Shown here piece by piece: positions 17,102 to 25,995 of a stretch of DNA of 64,000 bases. How positions within the stretch are numbered: position 1 is the first letter of the stretch; each line of letters opens with the position of its first letter. The DNA comes from JADGRB01 sp036267635 (GTDB lineage Bacteria; Myxococcota_A; Polyangia; Fen-1088): contig DATAVR010000083.1 of NCBI GenBank assembly GCA_036267635.1, forward strand, positions 3,915 to 67,914, read 5' to 3'. A program made the translations under genes and the position numbers. The notes under the pieces were generated by a model. That model worked only from the letters and a program-made list of their open reading frames with translations, was not told the origin of the DNA and made no database searches.

Positions 17102-17130
17102 AGCCGTCTCTCTGCTAGCTTGAGGTGCAG

Positions 17131-18465
17131 ATGACCGACGAGCCGGGCGCCGACGCGGCGAAGCCTTTGCGTTCAATCACGCGGGCGTTGCGGCACCGCA
17201 ACTACCGCCTGTTTTTCGCCGGGCAGAGCATCTCGCTGGTCGGCACCTGGCTCACCCGGGTCGCCACCAGCTGGCTCGTCTACCGGCTCACCGGCTCGGC
17301 GCTCTTGCTGGGGATCGTCGGTTTTTCCGGCCAGATCCCGACCTTCTTCCTGGCGCCGGTGGCGGGCGTGTGGGTCGATCGCTGGAACCGCCACCGGGTC
17401 CTGGTGGTGACCCAGGCGCTGGCGATGATCCAGTCCGCGCTGCTGGCGGCCCTGGCCTGGTCGGGGCACATGACCGTCGCCCGCATCGCGGCGTTGAGCG
17501 TCGCGCAGGGGCTCATCAACGCCTTCGACATGCCGGCGCGGCAGGCCTTCGTGGTGGAGATGGTGACCGATCGCGCCGACCTGCCCAACGCGATCGCGCT
17601 CAACTCGTCGATGGTCAACGCCGCGCGGCTCATCGGGCCGTCGGTGGCGGGGATCCTGATCGGTCTCTTCGGCGAGGGGTGGTGCTTCGCCATCGACGCT
17701 GTCAGCTATCTGGCCGTGATCGCCTCCCTGCTGGCGATGCGGATCGTTCCGCGCCCGCGCGCGCCGCGAACGACGCGCGTCGGAGCGGAGCTCGCCGAGG
17801 GATTCCGCTACGTGGTCGGCAGCGTGCCGATCCGATCGGTGCTGCTCCTCTTGGCCGTGGTCAGCCTGATGGGGATGCCCTACACCGTTCTCATGCCGGT
17901 GGTGGCCACGCAGGTGCTGCACGGACGGGCGCACACGCTCGGTTTCCTGATGGCCGCCTCCGGCGCCGGCGCGCTCGCCGGGGCGCTCTATCTGGCCTCG
18001 CGCACCACCGTCGTCGGCCTCGGGCGCGTCATCGCCATCGCGGCGGCGGTCTTCGGCGCCAGCCTGATCGCCTTCTCACTGTCTCATCGCTTGTGGCTGT
18101 CGCTGGTCCTGATGGTTCCGACCGGCGCGGGGATGATGGTGCAGATGGCCGCCAGCAACACCGTCCTGCAGACGATCGTCGACGAGGACAAGCGCGGGCG
18201 GGTCATGAGCTTCTACGCCATGGCGTTCTTCGGCACCGTGCCGTTCGGGAGCCTGCTGGCGGGAACCTTGGCCGACAAGGTCGGGGCCCCCAACACCATC
18301 GGGATCGGTGGCATCGTTTGTGTCTTGGGGGCGGTGCTCTTCTTCCGCGCGCTCCCCGAGCTGCGGCGGCTGACGCGCCCCATCTATGTGCGGCTGGGGA
18401 TCATCCCCGAGATCGCCGAAGGGCTCCGGAGCGCGTCGCAGCTCCCCGTCACGCCCGAGGATTGA
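17131..18465 (+). CDS. MFS transporter, EntS/MFS_3 family
   Basis: The 444-residue protein has about twelve membrane helices. It starts with LRHRNYRLFFAGQSISLVGT, the signature of the MFS_3 (EntS-like) exporters, and contains the loop motif GVWVDRWNRHRVLV between helices 2 and 3 and FDMPARQAFVVEMV, also typical of that group. It probably exports a small molecule in exchange for protons; the substrate is unknown. A Shine-Dalgarno-like GAGGTG (17122-17127) just before ATG 17131 decides the start, and TAGCTT at 17116-17121 may be its -10 box. It converges on the UlaG-like gene. Confidence 0.85.
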   Translation: MTDEPGADAAKPLRSITRALRHRNYRLFFAGQSISLVGTWLTRVATSWLVYRLTGSALLLGIVGFSGQIPTFFLAPVAGVWVDRWNRHRVLVVTQALAMIQSALLAALAWSGHMTVARIAALSVAQGLINAFDMPARQAFVVEMVTDRADLPNAIALNSSMVNAARLIGPSVAGILIGLFGEGWCFAIDAVSYLAVIASLLAMRIVPRPRAPRTTRVGAELAEGFRYVVGSVPIRSVLLLLAVVSLMGMPYTVLMPVVATQVLHGRAHTLGFLMAASGAGALAGALYLASRTTVVGLGRVIAIAAAVFGASLIAFSLSHRLWLSLVLMVPTGAGMMVQMAASNTVLQTIVDEDKRGRVMSFYAMAFFGTVPFGSLLAGTLADKVGAPNTIGIGGIVCVLGAVLFFRALPELRRLTRPIYVRLGIIPEIAEGLRSASQLPVTPED

Positions 18466-18491
18466 GGCGACGACGGCCGTTCGCCGGGCGC

Positions 18492-19259
18492 TCAGCGATC
18501 GGGGAGCACGACGATCTCGGTCGCCGGGCGGGCCTTGACCGAGGTCAGCGTGACCGTCGGGCTGGTGGCGCGTCGGACGTTGGCCTTGCGCTCGAGAAAG
18601 AGATCGAGCGTGTCGGTCTTGTAATGCATCGGCACGATCATCAAGCGCGGGTGCAGCTCGTCGATCACGCGCGTCGCCTGGTAAGCGTCGAGCGTCGTCC
18701 CGCCGCCGACCGGGACCAGCAGCACGTCGACCGAGCCGATCGCCTCCAGCTGATCGTCGTCGAGCGTGTGGCCGAGGTCGCCCAGGTGGGCGATGCGCAG
18801 GCCGCCGACCTCGAAGATGAAGACGGTGTCGAGCCCACGCGCGGCACCCCGCTTGTCGTCATGGTAGACGCCGACCGAGCGGATGGAGACGTCGCGGAAG
18901 CGCTCGTCGATCCGGGTCCAACCTTTCTTGTCGGCGGTGAGACCATGGAGAACGTGCGGCGCGCCGGTCGACATCCGGAAGTTGTTGTGGTCGGGGTGCT
19001 CATGGCTGACGGTCACCACGTCGGCGTGGAGGTTGGCCGGCAGCGGGTAGCCGGCTGACTTGCCGAACGGGTCCATGAGCACCCGGGTCCCAGCCGCCGT
19101 CTCGAGCAGAAAACAGGACTGTCCGTACCAGGTCAGCTTGCCGACCACCGGTGCCCCGGCGGCGCCCGCGCCCGGCGCCCGCAGGATCGCCACGAGCCCG
19201 AGCAGAAGCGCCCAGCCGTGAGGGCGGAGACGGCAGCGAAGGGGACGGGGAGACGACAT
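18492..19259 (-). CDS. Exported MBL-fold hydrolase, UlaG-like
   Basis: The 255-residue protein has an N-terminal hydrophobic segment that looks like a signal peptide (residues about 14-35). An UlaG-type metallo-beta-lactamase domain follows, with SHEHPDH at 85-91 and GDLGHTLDDDQLEAI further on. The lineage begins KLTWYGQSCFLLET, matching metal-dependent hydrolases of the UPF0173/UlaG group, whose substrates range from lactones to cyclic phosphates. The ATG at 19259 gives the intact signal peptide; an upstream extension would run through the intergenic palindrome. TATATT (19268-19273) lies 8 bases ahead. It is divergent from uvrC. Confidence 0.75.
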   Translation of the reverse strand: MSSPRPLRCRLRPHGWALLLGLVAILRAPGAGAAGAPVVGKLTWYGQSCFLLETAAGTRVLMDPFGKSAGYPLPANLHADVVTVSHEHPDHNNFRMSTGAPHVLHGLTADKKGWTRIDERFRDVSIRSVGVYHDDKRGAARGLDTVFIFEVGGLRIAHLGDLGHTLDDDQLEAIGSVDVLLVPVGGGTTLDAYQATRVIDELHPRLMIVPMHYKTDTLDLFLERKANVRRATSPTVTLTSVKARPATEIVVLPDR

Positions 19260-19270
19260 GCGGCGCGAAT

Positions 19271-19286
19271 ATAACGCGCGCGTTAT
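19271..19286. promoter_or_regulatory. 16-base perfect palindrome between divergent genes
   Basis: ATAACGCGCGCGTTAT is a perfect palindrome. It lies in the 37-base gap between the UlaG-like gene and uvrC and overlaps or abuts the -10-like boxes of both (TATATT on minus, TATTGT on plus). It is a likely binding site for one regulator of both genes; the protein is unknown. Confidence 0.5.
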
Positions 19287-19296
19287 TGTTACGCGT

Positions 19297-21543
19297 ATGT
19301 CCGAGGAGGGGGACCAGCCACGGCCCAGTCTGCGCGAGTCGGAGGTCTCCCCGCCGCGCAAGACGCTGGCCGAGATCCTGGAGGCGCTGCCGTCGGCGCC
19401 CGGCGTCTACATCATGAAAGACGGGCGCGGCAAGCCGATCTACATCGGCAAGGCGGCCGTGCTGCGCAACCGCGTCCGCCAGTATTTCCAGCCGGCCTCG
19501 GGCGACAGCCGCGACTTCGTGCCGCTGCTCGAGGGGATCGTGGCCGACATCGAGACGGTCGTGACCTCGAACGAAAAAGAGGCGCTGCTGCTGGAGAATA
19601 CGCTCATCAAGCGGCATCAGCCGCGCTTCAACGTCAAGCTGACGGACGACAAGAACTTCCTGGTCCTGCGGCTCGATCCCGAGGGCGAGTGGCCGCGGCT
19701 GGAGGTCACGCGGCGGCTGGGCGACGACGGCGCCTACTACTTCGGCCCCTACCACTCGGCGACCTCTTGCCGCGAGGCGCTGCGGGTGGTGAACCGCCAC
19801 TTCCAGCTGCGCACCTGCACCGATCACGTGCTTCACAACCGCAAGCGCCCCTGCCTGCAGTACCAGATCAAGCGCTGCCCGGCCCCCTGTGTGCTGCCGG
19901 TCTCGCGGGAGTCCTACGGCGATCAGGTGCGCGACGTGCGGCTGTTTCTCGACGGCAAGAGCGACGAGCTGCTCGATCGTCTGCGCGCGCGGATGACCGA
20001 CGCCGCCGCGCGCACCGAGTTCGAGATGGCGGCCGAGATCCGCGACCAGATTCGCGCGCTCGAGGTGTCGCTCGAGAAGCAGCGGGTGGTGTCGAGCGAC
20101 TTCCTCGACCAGGACGTGGTCGGGTATCACCGCCAGGGGATCGCGCTCGAGATCGTGGTGATGTCGATCCGCAACGGACAGCTCAACGGCAACCGGGCCT
20201 ACTCGTTCACCGGACAGGAGTTCCCCGACGCCGAGCTGATCTCGTCGTTCATCGGCCTCTACTACGACCTCGGCGCGCCGCCGCCCGACGAGGTGCTGCT
20301 GCCGATCGAGATCGAGGACGCCCCACTCAAGGCCGAGTGGCTGAGCGAGAAGCGGGCAGCGCTGCCCGGGCGGCACAAGAAGGTGGAAGTCCTCGTCCCC
20401 CAGCGCGGCGATCGCACCCGACTCATCGACCTGGCGAACAAGAACGCGGCCGCCAGCTTCGCCACCCGCCGCAACGCCCGCGCCGACGTCGAGCTGGCGC
20501 TCGGCAAGCTGCAGCGACGCCTCAAGCTGACGAAGCTGCCGCGCGTGATCGAGTGCTACGACGTCTCTCACCTGCAAGGATTCGCCACCGTCGCCTCGAT
20601 GGTCGTCTTCGTCGACGGCCGCCCCGAGAAGAGCCGCTACCGCACCTACAAGGTCCGCGCTCCCGGCGCCGCCGGCCGCAGCCGGCACAACGACGACTTC
20701 GCCTCGATGTACGAGGTGCTCTCGCGGCGGTTCCGCCGCGCGCGCGAGGGGGGAGAGGACGCCGGGACCTGGAAGCTCCCCGACCTGATCGTCGTCGACG
20801 GCGGCAAGGGGCAACTGGCGATGGCGCTGGCCGCGGCGCGCGACGTCGGCATCGACGTGCGGGCGGGTGTCGGGCTGCCGATCGTCGCGCTGGCCAAGGA
20901 GCGCGACGTGGCGCTCGCGGAGGGGCTGGCCGAAGGGATCGGCGCCGATACCTCCGATGCGACGCCCGAGGCGGCCACCGGCGCCGAGGCGGCCGCTGCC
21001 CAGCCTGCGGCTGCGGCGGAGGTGGCGCCACCGGCGGTGGAGCCACCGCTGCGGGCCAAGAAGCCTGGCGGCGACGCTGGTGGGACGACGAAGCCAGACC
21101 GCGTGTTTCTCCCCCACGCCAAGGACGCCATCCCCATTCGCAACAACAGCGCGGAGATGTTCGTGCTGCAGCAGCTGCGCGACGAAGCACACCGCTTCGC
21201 CATCAGCTTTCACCGAAACAGCCGGCGGCGGCTCACGCTCCGCTCCGCGCTCTCCGACATCCCGGGGATCGGCCCCGGCCGGCAGCGCCAGCTCTTGCGC
21301 CACTTCGGCAGCGTCAAACGCGTACGCGAAGCGTCCGTCGAAGAGCTGGCCGCCGTCGCCGGAATGACGCGCACGACGGCCGAGGCGGTTTTCACCCACT
21401 GGGCCAAGCAGCCTCTCGAGCCGCCGCCGGCGACCGACGCCCACGCGACCTCCGAAGAGCTGGCCATCGACGACGCCTTCACCAACACGGAGGGCGCAGT
21501 CGTCGAGATGACGGACAAAAGCCAGCCGGCGCGCTTCCGTTGA
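19297..21543 (+). CDS. uvrC: Excinuclease ABC subunit C
   Basis: UvrC makes both incisions around lesions in nucleotide excision repair, acting after UvrA and UvrB. The 748-residue protein has the GIY-YIG nuclease at residues 36-52 (GVYIMKDGRGKPIYIGK), a UVR motif near 228-260 (AARTEFEMAAEIRDQIRALE), an RNase-H-like nuclease starting around 417 (IECYDVSHLQGFATVASMVV), and a helix-hairpin-helix at about 657-705 (IPGIGPGRQRQLLRHFGSV). It is over 100 residues longer than common UvrC proteins. Much of the excess is an Ala/Pro-rich insert at about 544-600 inside the second nuclease domain. The start has TATTGT 7 bases upstream. Confidence 0.95.
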   Translation: MSEEGDQPRPSLRESEVSPPRKTLAEILEALPSAPGVYIMKDGRGKPIYIGKAAVLRNRVRQYFQPASGDSRDFVPLLEGIVADIETVVTSNEKEALLLENTLIKRHQPRFNVKLTDDKNFLVLRLDPEGEWPRLEVTRRLGDDGAYYFGPYHSATSCREALRVVNRHFQLRTCTDHVLHNRKRPCLQYQIKRCPAPCVLPVSRESYGDQVRDVRLFLDGKSDELLDRLRARMTDAAARTEFEMAAEIRDQIRALEVSLEKQRVVSSDFLDQDVVGYHRQGIALEIVVMSIRNGQLNGNRAYSFTGQEFPDAELISSFIGLYYDLGAPPPDEVLLPIEIEDAPLKAEWLSEKRAALPGRHKKVEVLVPQRGDRTRLIDLANKNAAASFATRRNARADVELALGKLQRRLKLTKLPRVIECYDVSHLQGFATVASMVVFVDGRPEKSRYRTYKVRAPGAAGRSRHNDDFASMYEVLSRRFRRAREGGEDAGTWKLPDLIVVDGGKGQLAMALAAARDVGIDVRAGVGLPIVALAKERDVALAEGLAEGIGADTSDATPEAATGAEAAAAQPAAAAEVAPPAVEPPLRAKKPGGDAGGTTKPDRVFLPHAKDAIPIRNNSAEMFVLQQLRDEAHRFAISFHRNSRRRLTLRSALSDIPGIGPGRQRQLLRHFGSVKRVREASVEELAAVAGMTRTTAEAVFTHWAKQPLEPPPATDAHATSEELAIDDAFTNTEGAVVEMTDKSQPARFR

Positions 21544-21576
21544 CAAACGCCGCCCCAGTTACAGGTTCCATCTTCA

Positions 21577-22863
21577 ATGGGGCAGGGTGGGTGGACGAGA
21601 TCGTTGCTGGCCGCGCTGGCCGCGGCGGCGGCGGCCGGGTGCAGCGGGCTCCCGAATGAGCGGACCTTCCCCGACGCCGCCCCGAACGCCGGCGGCGGCG
21701 CCTCGGGCGGTGATCCCTCCGGCGGGATGAGCGGCGCTCGAGACGCCGGCCACGACCAAGCCACCGTCGGCACAGACGCCGGAGCTGATCACGGAAGTGA
21801 TCGAGGCGCCGGCGGCGCGGACGCCGTTTCCGATGCCGACCCTTGCGGCCCCGGTCCTGTCGGATCCGCCCCCTGGAGCGAGGTGACCGCCCCGCCGGAG
21901 CTGGCGGACGCCGGCATCAATGATGTGTGGGCGGCGGGGCCGCAGGATCTCTTCGTCGTCGGTAGCGTTTACCAGGGCGGCGGCGTTGGCACGCCCGAGC
22001 TTTGGACCTCGCACCTCATGCATTGGAACGCCGCCAACGGCTGGCGCGACGAGCTGGTCGTCCCGGTTTTTCTTAGATCCGTCTCGGGAACGGCGGTCGC
22101 CGATGCCTGGGCCGTTGCCGACTCTAACGTCTATCATCGGGACGGGATCGGGTGGGAGTCAGTGGCGCTGCCTCCAGAGGCACCGGCGCCGGGACTCAGG
22201 AAGGTCCAGGCCATGAGCGCCACCGACGTCTGGTTCCTCGGCACGTCGAGCCTCATCCATCTCCAGGGAAGCGACTGGAGCTCATTCCAGCTCCTGCAGC
22301 CCGATCCGACCGGATTGTCCACCAGGTGGTTTGGGACGTTCTGGGTGGAAGGCCCGAACGACCTTTGGATGTCTGTCGACACCGAGTGGGTCGGCAGCAC
22401 GATGCCGCCCGTCTTTCTCGCTCACTTCGACGGCGCCGCGTTGACGCTCGACCCCGCCTTCCTGTGGATCGCGACCGTCTCGTCAATGTGGGGGGCGGAC
22501 GGGTCGGGCTTCTGGTTCACCGAGCCCGGCTTCTATGAATTCTCCGACGGCGAGTATCGAATTCCCGCGCTCCGGCGCCACGACGGGACTGCCACGACCA
22601 GCGACGTCTTCATCGCGGGGACGATCGATCCGGAGCACTCCGTGGATCTCACCGCGGTGTGGGGCGCGGCCAGCGACGACGTCTGGGCCGTCGGCAGCAG
22701 CGGCTACCCCATCCAGGGAGTCGTCAGCCACTTCGACGGACTGTGCTGGCGGCTGGTCACGAACGCCCCGGCCGCCGACCAGCACAACCTGGTGACCGGC
22801 GAGGCCTCTTCCGTCTGGATCGTGAGCGACGGCCCGCGCTTTTTCCGCCTGGCCCCGCGCTGA
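21577..22863 (+). CDS. Repeat-containing surface lipoprotein
   Basis: The 428-residue product has a signal peptide with lipobox AAAGC (C22) and then about 70 residues rich in Gly, Asp and Ala, a typical flexible tether. The rest is built of irregular repeats with a D(V/A)W core: INDVWAAGPQDLFVVG, VADAWAVADSNVYH, TDVWFLGTSSLIHL, NDLWMSVD and SDDVWAVGSSGYP. Such repeats form beta-propellers in myxobacterial surface proteins of unknown role. A TTGACA at 21540-21545, overlapping the uvrC stop, is a candidate -35 box, but its -10 is poor. Confidence 0.6.
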   Translation: MGQGGWTRSLLAALAAAAAAGCSGLPNERTFPDAAPNAGGGASGGDPSGGMSGARDAGHDQATVGTDAGADHGSDRGAGGADAVSDADPCGPGPVGSAPWSEVTAPPELADAGINDVWAAGPQDLFVVGSVYQGGGVGTPELWTSHLMHWNAANGWRDELVVPVFLRSVSGTAVADAWAVADSNVYHRDGIGWESVALPPEAPAPGLRKVQAMSATDVWFLGTSSLIHLQGSDWSSFQLLQPDPTGLSTRWFGTFWVEGPNDLWMSVDTEWVGSTMPPVFLAHFDGAALTLDPAFLWIATVSSMWGADGSGFWFTEPGFYEFSDGEYRIPALRRHDGTATTSDVFIAGTIDPEHSVDLTAVWGAASDDVWAVGSSGYPIQGVVSHFDGLCWRLVTNAPAADQHNLVTGEASSVWIVSDGPRFFRLAPR

Positions 22864-22891
22864 CGCCCGCGATCGACCAAGTTACCTGGTC

Positions 22892-22905
22892 TTCTCGATC
22901 GAGAA
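22892..22905. promoter_or_regulatory. 14-base palindrome upstream of the carboxylase operon
   Basis: TTCTCGATCGAGAA is a perfect palindrome. It ends 23 bases before the -10-like TATCGT of the operon, that is, at about the -35 position. A second inverted repeat, GACCA-N7-TGGTC (22875-22891), directly adjoins it. A transcription factor site is the natural reading, given that no riboswitch is seen here. Confidence 0.5.
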
Positions 22906-22928
22906 ATCTGGCCGACATCCCGGGCCGC

Positions 22929-22934
22929 TATCGT
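22929..22934 (+). promoter_or_regulatory. -10 box of the carboxylase operon
   Basis: TATCGT fits TANNNT and ends 7 bases before ATG 22942, suggesting a leaderless first gene. No convincing -35 hexamer is seen at the right spacing, so activation by a bound factor is possible. Confidence 0.4.
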
Positions 22935-22941
22935 GCGGGTA

Positions 22942-23991
22942 ATGAAACCAATCGTTCGACTGTTGGCTCTCGGGCTGGCCGCCACTTCGATCTTCGCGGC
23001 CTGCAGCAAGGAGGCGCCACCGGCGCCGGCGCCCGCCATGGCACCTGCGCCGGCCGCTCCGCCGCCCGCTCCCGTGAAGGGTCCGCTCCGTGTCGCGTTC
23101 AGCGATTGGCCGGGCTGGACCGCCTTCGAGATCGGTATCCAGAAGGGGTGGTTCAAGGACGCGGGCGTCGACGTGAAGTTCGATTGGTTCGAATACGCGC
23201 CTTCGATGGACGCCTTCGCCGCCGGGAAGGTGGACGCCGTGATGATGACGATGGGTGACGCGCTGGTGACCGGCGCCCCCGGGCCGCGCAGCCTCGCCAT
23301 CCTCGTCACCGACTACAGCGCGGGCAACGACATGATCGTCGCCAAGCGCGGGATCAAGGACATCAAGGGGCTCAAGGGGAAGAAGGTGGGCCTGGAGGTG
23401 GGCCTCGTCGAGCACCTCATGCTCGACAAGGCGCTCGAGAAGAACGGAATGAAGGAGTCGGACGTCAAGCTGATCAACATCCCGACCCACCAGACAGCGC
23501 AGTCGCTGGGGTCGGGCGACGTCGACGCCATCGGCGCCTGGCAGCCGAACGCGGGGCAGGCCTTGAAGGCCTCGGCCGGCTCGAAGGCGATCTTCACCAG
23601 CGCCAACATGCCGGGCCTCATCTACGACCTCGTCTGCGTCAGCCCCAAGAGCCTGGCCGACCGGCGAGACGACTGGGTCAAGTTCGTGAAGGTCTGGAAC
23701 AAGATCGCCGTCTTCGTGATGGATCCCGCGAACAAGGACGAGGCGGTCAAGATCATGGCCGGGCGCGCCGGCGTGCCGCCGGCCGAATACGCGACGTTCA
23801 TGCCGGGGACGCACTTCCTCACGCCCGAGGAGGCGCTGACCCGGTTCGAGATGAAGGACGGGCTCGGCACCCTGCTCGGCAGCGGCAAGGTCGCCGACGC
23901 CTTCAACGTGGCGAACAAGGTCTACGCCAAACCACAAGACGTGGCGACTTACATCGACGGCTCGCTCTCCAAGGACGCGCTCGCCAAGTAG
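22942..23991 (+). CDS. ABC transporter substrate-binding lipoprotein, NitT/TauT type
   Basis: The 349-residue protein has a lipobox (FAAC, Cys21), a Pro/Ala-rich tether to about residue 50, and an NMT1/SsuA-like binding domain (LRVAFSDWPGWTAFEIGIQK, then GSGDVDAIGAWQPNAGQAL). It would catch a small nitrogen compound in the periplasm and pass it to the permease encoded next. The gene order binding protein, permease, ATPase, two DUF1989 proteins and biotin carboxylase is the known 'urea carboxylase' cluster, so guanidine or urea-like solutes are the best candidates. The ATG is preferred over the GTG three codons earlier because of the -10 box. Confidence 0.85.
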   Translation: MKPIVRLLALGLAATSIFAACSKEAPPAPAPAMAPAPAAPPPAPVKGPLRVAFSDWPGWTAFEIGIQKGWFKDAGVDVKFDWFEYAPSMDAFAAGKVDAVMMTMGDALVTGAPGPRSLAILVTDYSAGNDMIVAKRGIKDIKGLKGKKVGLEVGLVEHLMLDKALEKNGMKESDVKLINIPTHQTAQSLGSGDVDAIGAWQPNAGQALKASAGSKAIFTSANMPGLIYDLVCVSPKSLADRRDDWVKFVKVWNKIAVFVMDPANKDEAVKIMAGRAGVPPAEYATFMPGTHFLTPEEALTRFEMKDGLGTLLGSGKVADAFNVANKVYAKPQDVATYIDGSLSKDALAK

Positions 23992-24016
23992 CCGGACAGC
24001 GGCCCGAGGGCGAAAG

Positions 24017-25090
24017 ATGGCATCCCCGGGAATCAACGCGCTGTTTCGGCCACTCGCGGCGCTCTCCCCCGGCCAGGTCCGGCGGCTCTGGGTGCTCTCT
24101 TTCATCCTGCCGCTCGCGGCCTGGTCGATCGTCAGCTACGTCCCGTTCATCTGGCATCCGATGATCCGGGTCGTCGACCCCGGCGAGGTCGACTGGGCTG
24201 CGGTGGGCGAGCTGGCGCCGCGCGCCGATCTGGAGCGCGACAACGCGGCGATCGTCGCGCGCCACGGCCACCCGGCCAGCGGAATCCGGGCCAATCCGGT
24301 CTTCTTGCCCGCGCCGGACGAGGTCGCGCGCGCGCTGGTCACCGGCTTCACCACGCCGCCCGTTCGCCCCGACGAGCCGTGGCTCTACCAGAGCCTCTGG
24401 CACAGCATCACCGTCATCTTCTGGGGCTTTTTCGTGTCGTCGATCCTCGGTGTTCCGCTGGGGATCCTGTGCGGCGCGCTGCCGCCGATCGCGCGCCTCA
24501 CCGAGCCGTTCATCGAATTTTTCCGCTACCTGCCGGCGCCGGCGTTCGGCGCGCTGGCCGTGGCCATGCTGGGGATCGAGGACGCACCCAAGATCGCCAT
24601 CATCTTCATCGGCACCTTCTTCCAGCAGGTCCTGATCATCGCCAACACCACCCGCCGCGTCGATCCGGCGCTGCTCGAGGCGGCGCAGACGCTGGGGGCG
24701 TCGCGGCGGCACCTCCTGACCCGGGTGGTCGTCCCGGGCGTCATCACCGAGATCTACACCGACATGCGCGTCCTGCTCGGATGGGCCTGGACCTACCTCA
24801 TCGTCGCCGAGCTGATCGGCGTCAGCTCCGGGATCACCTACTTCATCAACCAGCAGGCCAAGTACCGGGCCTACAGCCGCGTCTACGCCTCGATCATCTT
24901 GATCGGGATCGTCGGGCTGGTGACCGATCTCGTCTTGGCCTCGCTGGGGCGGCAGATCTTCCCCTGGCTCCGCACCGCGCGACGCGGGTGGTTCTCGTCG
25001 GCGCTGGCGCTCGCGCGGCGGAAGCCGGTCGCGGTGGTGATCGCCGCGGCCGGCCCGGGAGCCGTCGAGGAGAAGGTGGCGCAGACATGA
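24017..25090 (+). CDS. ABC transporter permease (carboxylase operon)
   Basis: The 357-residue inner-membrane protein has a first helix at about residues 26-44, then a periplasmic segment of about 80 residues, then a BPD-type permease domain. The cytoplasmic coupling motif is seen in EAAQTLGASRRHLLTRVVVP, near residue 222. The long segment after the first helix distinguishes it from ordinary SsuC/TauC permeases, and homologues beside carboxylase genes share this layout as far as I know. A GAGGG (24006-24010) supports the start. The stop overlaps the ATPase start by 4 bases. Confidence 0.85.
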   Translation: MASPGINALFRPLAALSPGQVRRLWVLSFILPLAAWSIVSYVPFIWHPMIRVVDPGEVDWAAVGELAPRADLERDNAAIVARHGHPASGIRANPVFLPAPDEVARALVTGFTTPPVRPDEPWLYQSLWHSITVIFWGFFVSSILGVPLGILCGALPPIARLTEPFIEFFRYLPAPAFGALAVAMLGIEDAPKIAIIFIGTFFQQVLIIANTTRRVDPALLEAAQTLGASRRHLLTRVVVPGVITEIYTDMRVLLGWAWTYLIVAELIGVSSGITYFINQQAKYRAYSRVYASIILIGIVGLVTDLVLASLGRQIFPWLRTARRGWFSSALALARRKPVAVVIAAAGPGAVEEKVAQT

Positions 25091-25995
25091 GCGTCGCGCC
25101 GGGCGCGGCCGAGGCGTGGCGCCAGCAGGCGCCCGAGGTGGCCGATCGTTTCGCGCGCCTCAAGCGGCGACCGGTGATCCTGGAGGTGCGCGATCTCTGC
25201 AAGTCGTTCGAGGCCTCGGACGGCGGCACGGTGCGCGCGCTGCAGAATGTCTCGTTGCAGGCCTACCGGCGCGAATTCCTCTGTGTCATCGGACCGTCGG
25301 GCTGCGGGAAGTCGACGCTGGCGCGCCTCATCGCCGGGCTCGATCCGCTCACCTCGGGCCAGATCCTGCTCGACGGCAAGCCGGTCGATGGACCGGGCTC
25401 CGATCGCGGGATGGTGTTCCAGGGCTACACGCTCTTCCCCTGGCTGACCGTCAAGAAGAACGTGATGTTTGGGCTCGAGGTCTCGAAGGGATGGTCGGAG
25501 AGCGACGCCGAGCAGGAGGCGCGTCGCTGGCTCGACCTGGTCGGTCTCAGCAAGTTCGCGTCGGCCTACCCGCACCAGCTCTCGGGCGGGATGAAGCAAC
25601 GGGTGGCGATCGCGCGCGCTCTCGCCAACCACCCGCGCATCCTGCTGATGGACGAGCCGTTCGGCGCGCTCGACGCGCAGACGCGCGCCCAGATGCAGGC
25701 TTATCTGTTGCAAATCTGGAAGCAGGTCGATATCACGGTCGTCTTCATCACCCATGATCTCGACGAGGCGGTCTATCTCGCCGATCGCATCCTCATTCTC
25801 GACGCGCATCCGGGGCGCGTGCGCGAGCTGATGGAGGTGCCGGTGTCGCGGCCGCGGACGCCGTCGCAGTTTCTGGCGCCCACCTTCGTGGCCGCCAAGC
25901 GTCACCTCGAGGAGCTGATCCACCCGCCGGTCGACGTCCCGATCGAGACGCTGCCGATCGTCCGCATGACCGAAGTGGGAGACGACGTCGAATGA
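25087..25995 (+). CDS. ABC transporter ATP-binding protein (carboxylase operon)
   Basis: The 302-residue ATPase energises uptake. Visible motifs are Walker A (GPSGCGKST), the Q-loop (MVFQGYTLFPW), the signature LSGGMKQRVAIARAL, Walker B (ILLMDEPFGALD) and the switch histidine in FITHDLDEAV. These fit the NitT/TauT/SsuB class. An N-terminal extension of about 35 residues precedes the first strand. The ATG at 25087 overlaps the permease stop (ATGA), and the gene in turn overlaps the next start by 4 bases. Confidence 0.92.
   Translation: MSVAPGAAEAWRQQAPEVADRFARLKRRPVILEVRDLCKSFEASDGGTVRALQNVSLQAYRREFLCVIGPSGCGKSTLARLIAGLDPLTSGQILLDGKPVDGPGSDRGMVFQGYTLFPWLTVKKNVMFGLEVSKGWSESDAEQEARRWLDLVGLSKFASAYPHQLSGGMKQRVAIARALANHPRILLMDEPFGALDAQTRAQMQAYLLQIWKQVDITVVFITHDLDEAVYLADRILILDAHPGRVRELMEVPVSRPRTPSQFLAPTFVAAKRHLEELIHPPVDVPIETLPIVRMTEVGDDVE

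Noticed and set aside
22864..22941. Guanidine (ykkC-type) riboswitch ahead of the carboxylase operon
   Set aside because: The gap is 78 bases and contains neither the conserved loops nor the length of the class I element; only inverted repeats are seen.
24379..25086. In-frame upstream extension of the ABC ATPase
   Set aside because: It is antisense-like filler in another frame of the permease gene; the ATG at 25087 overlapping the permease stop gives the normal length.
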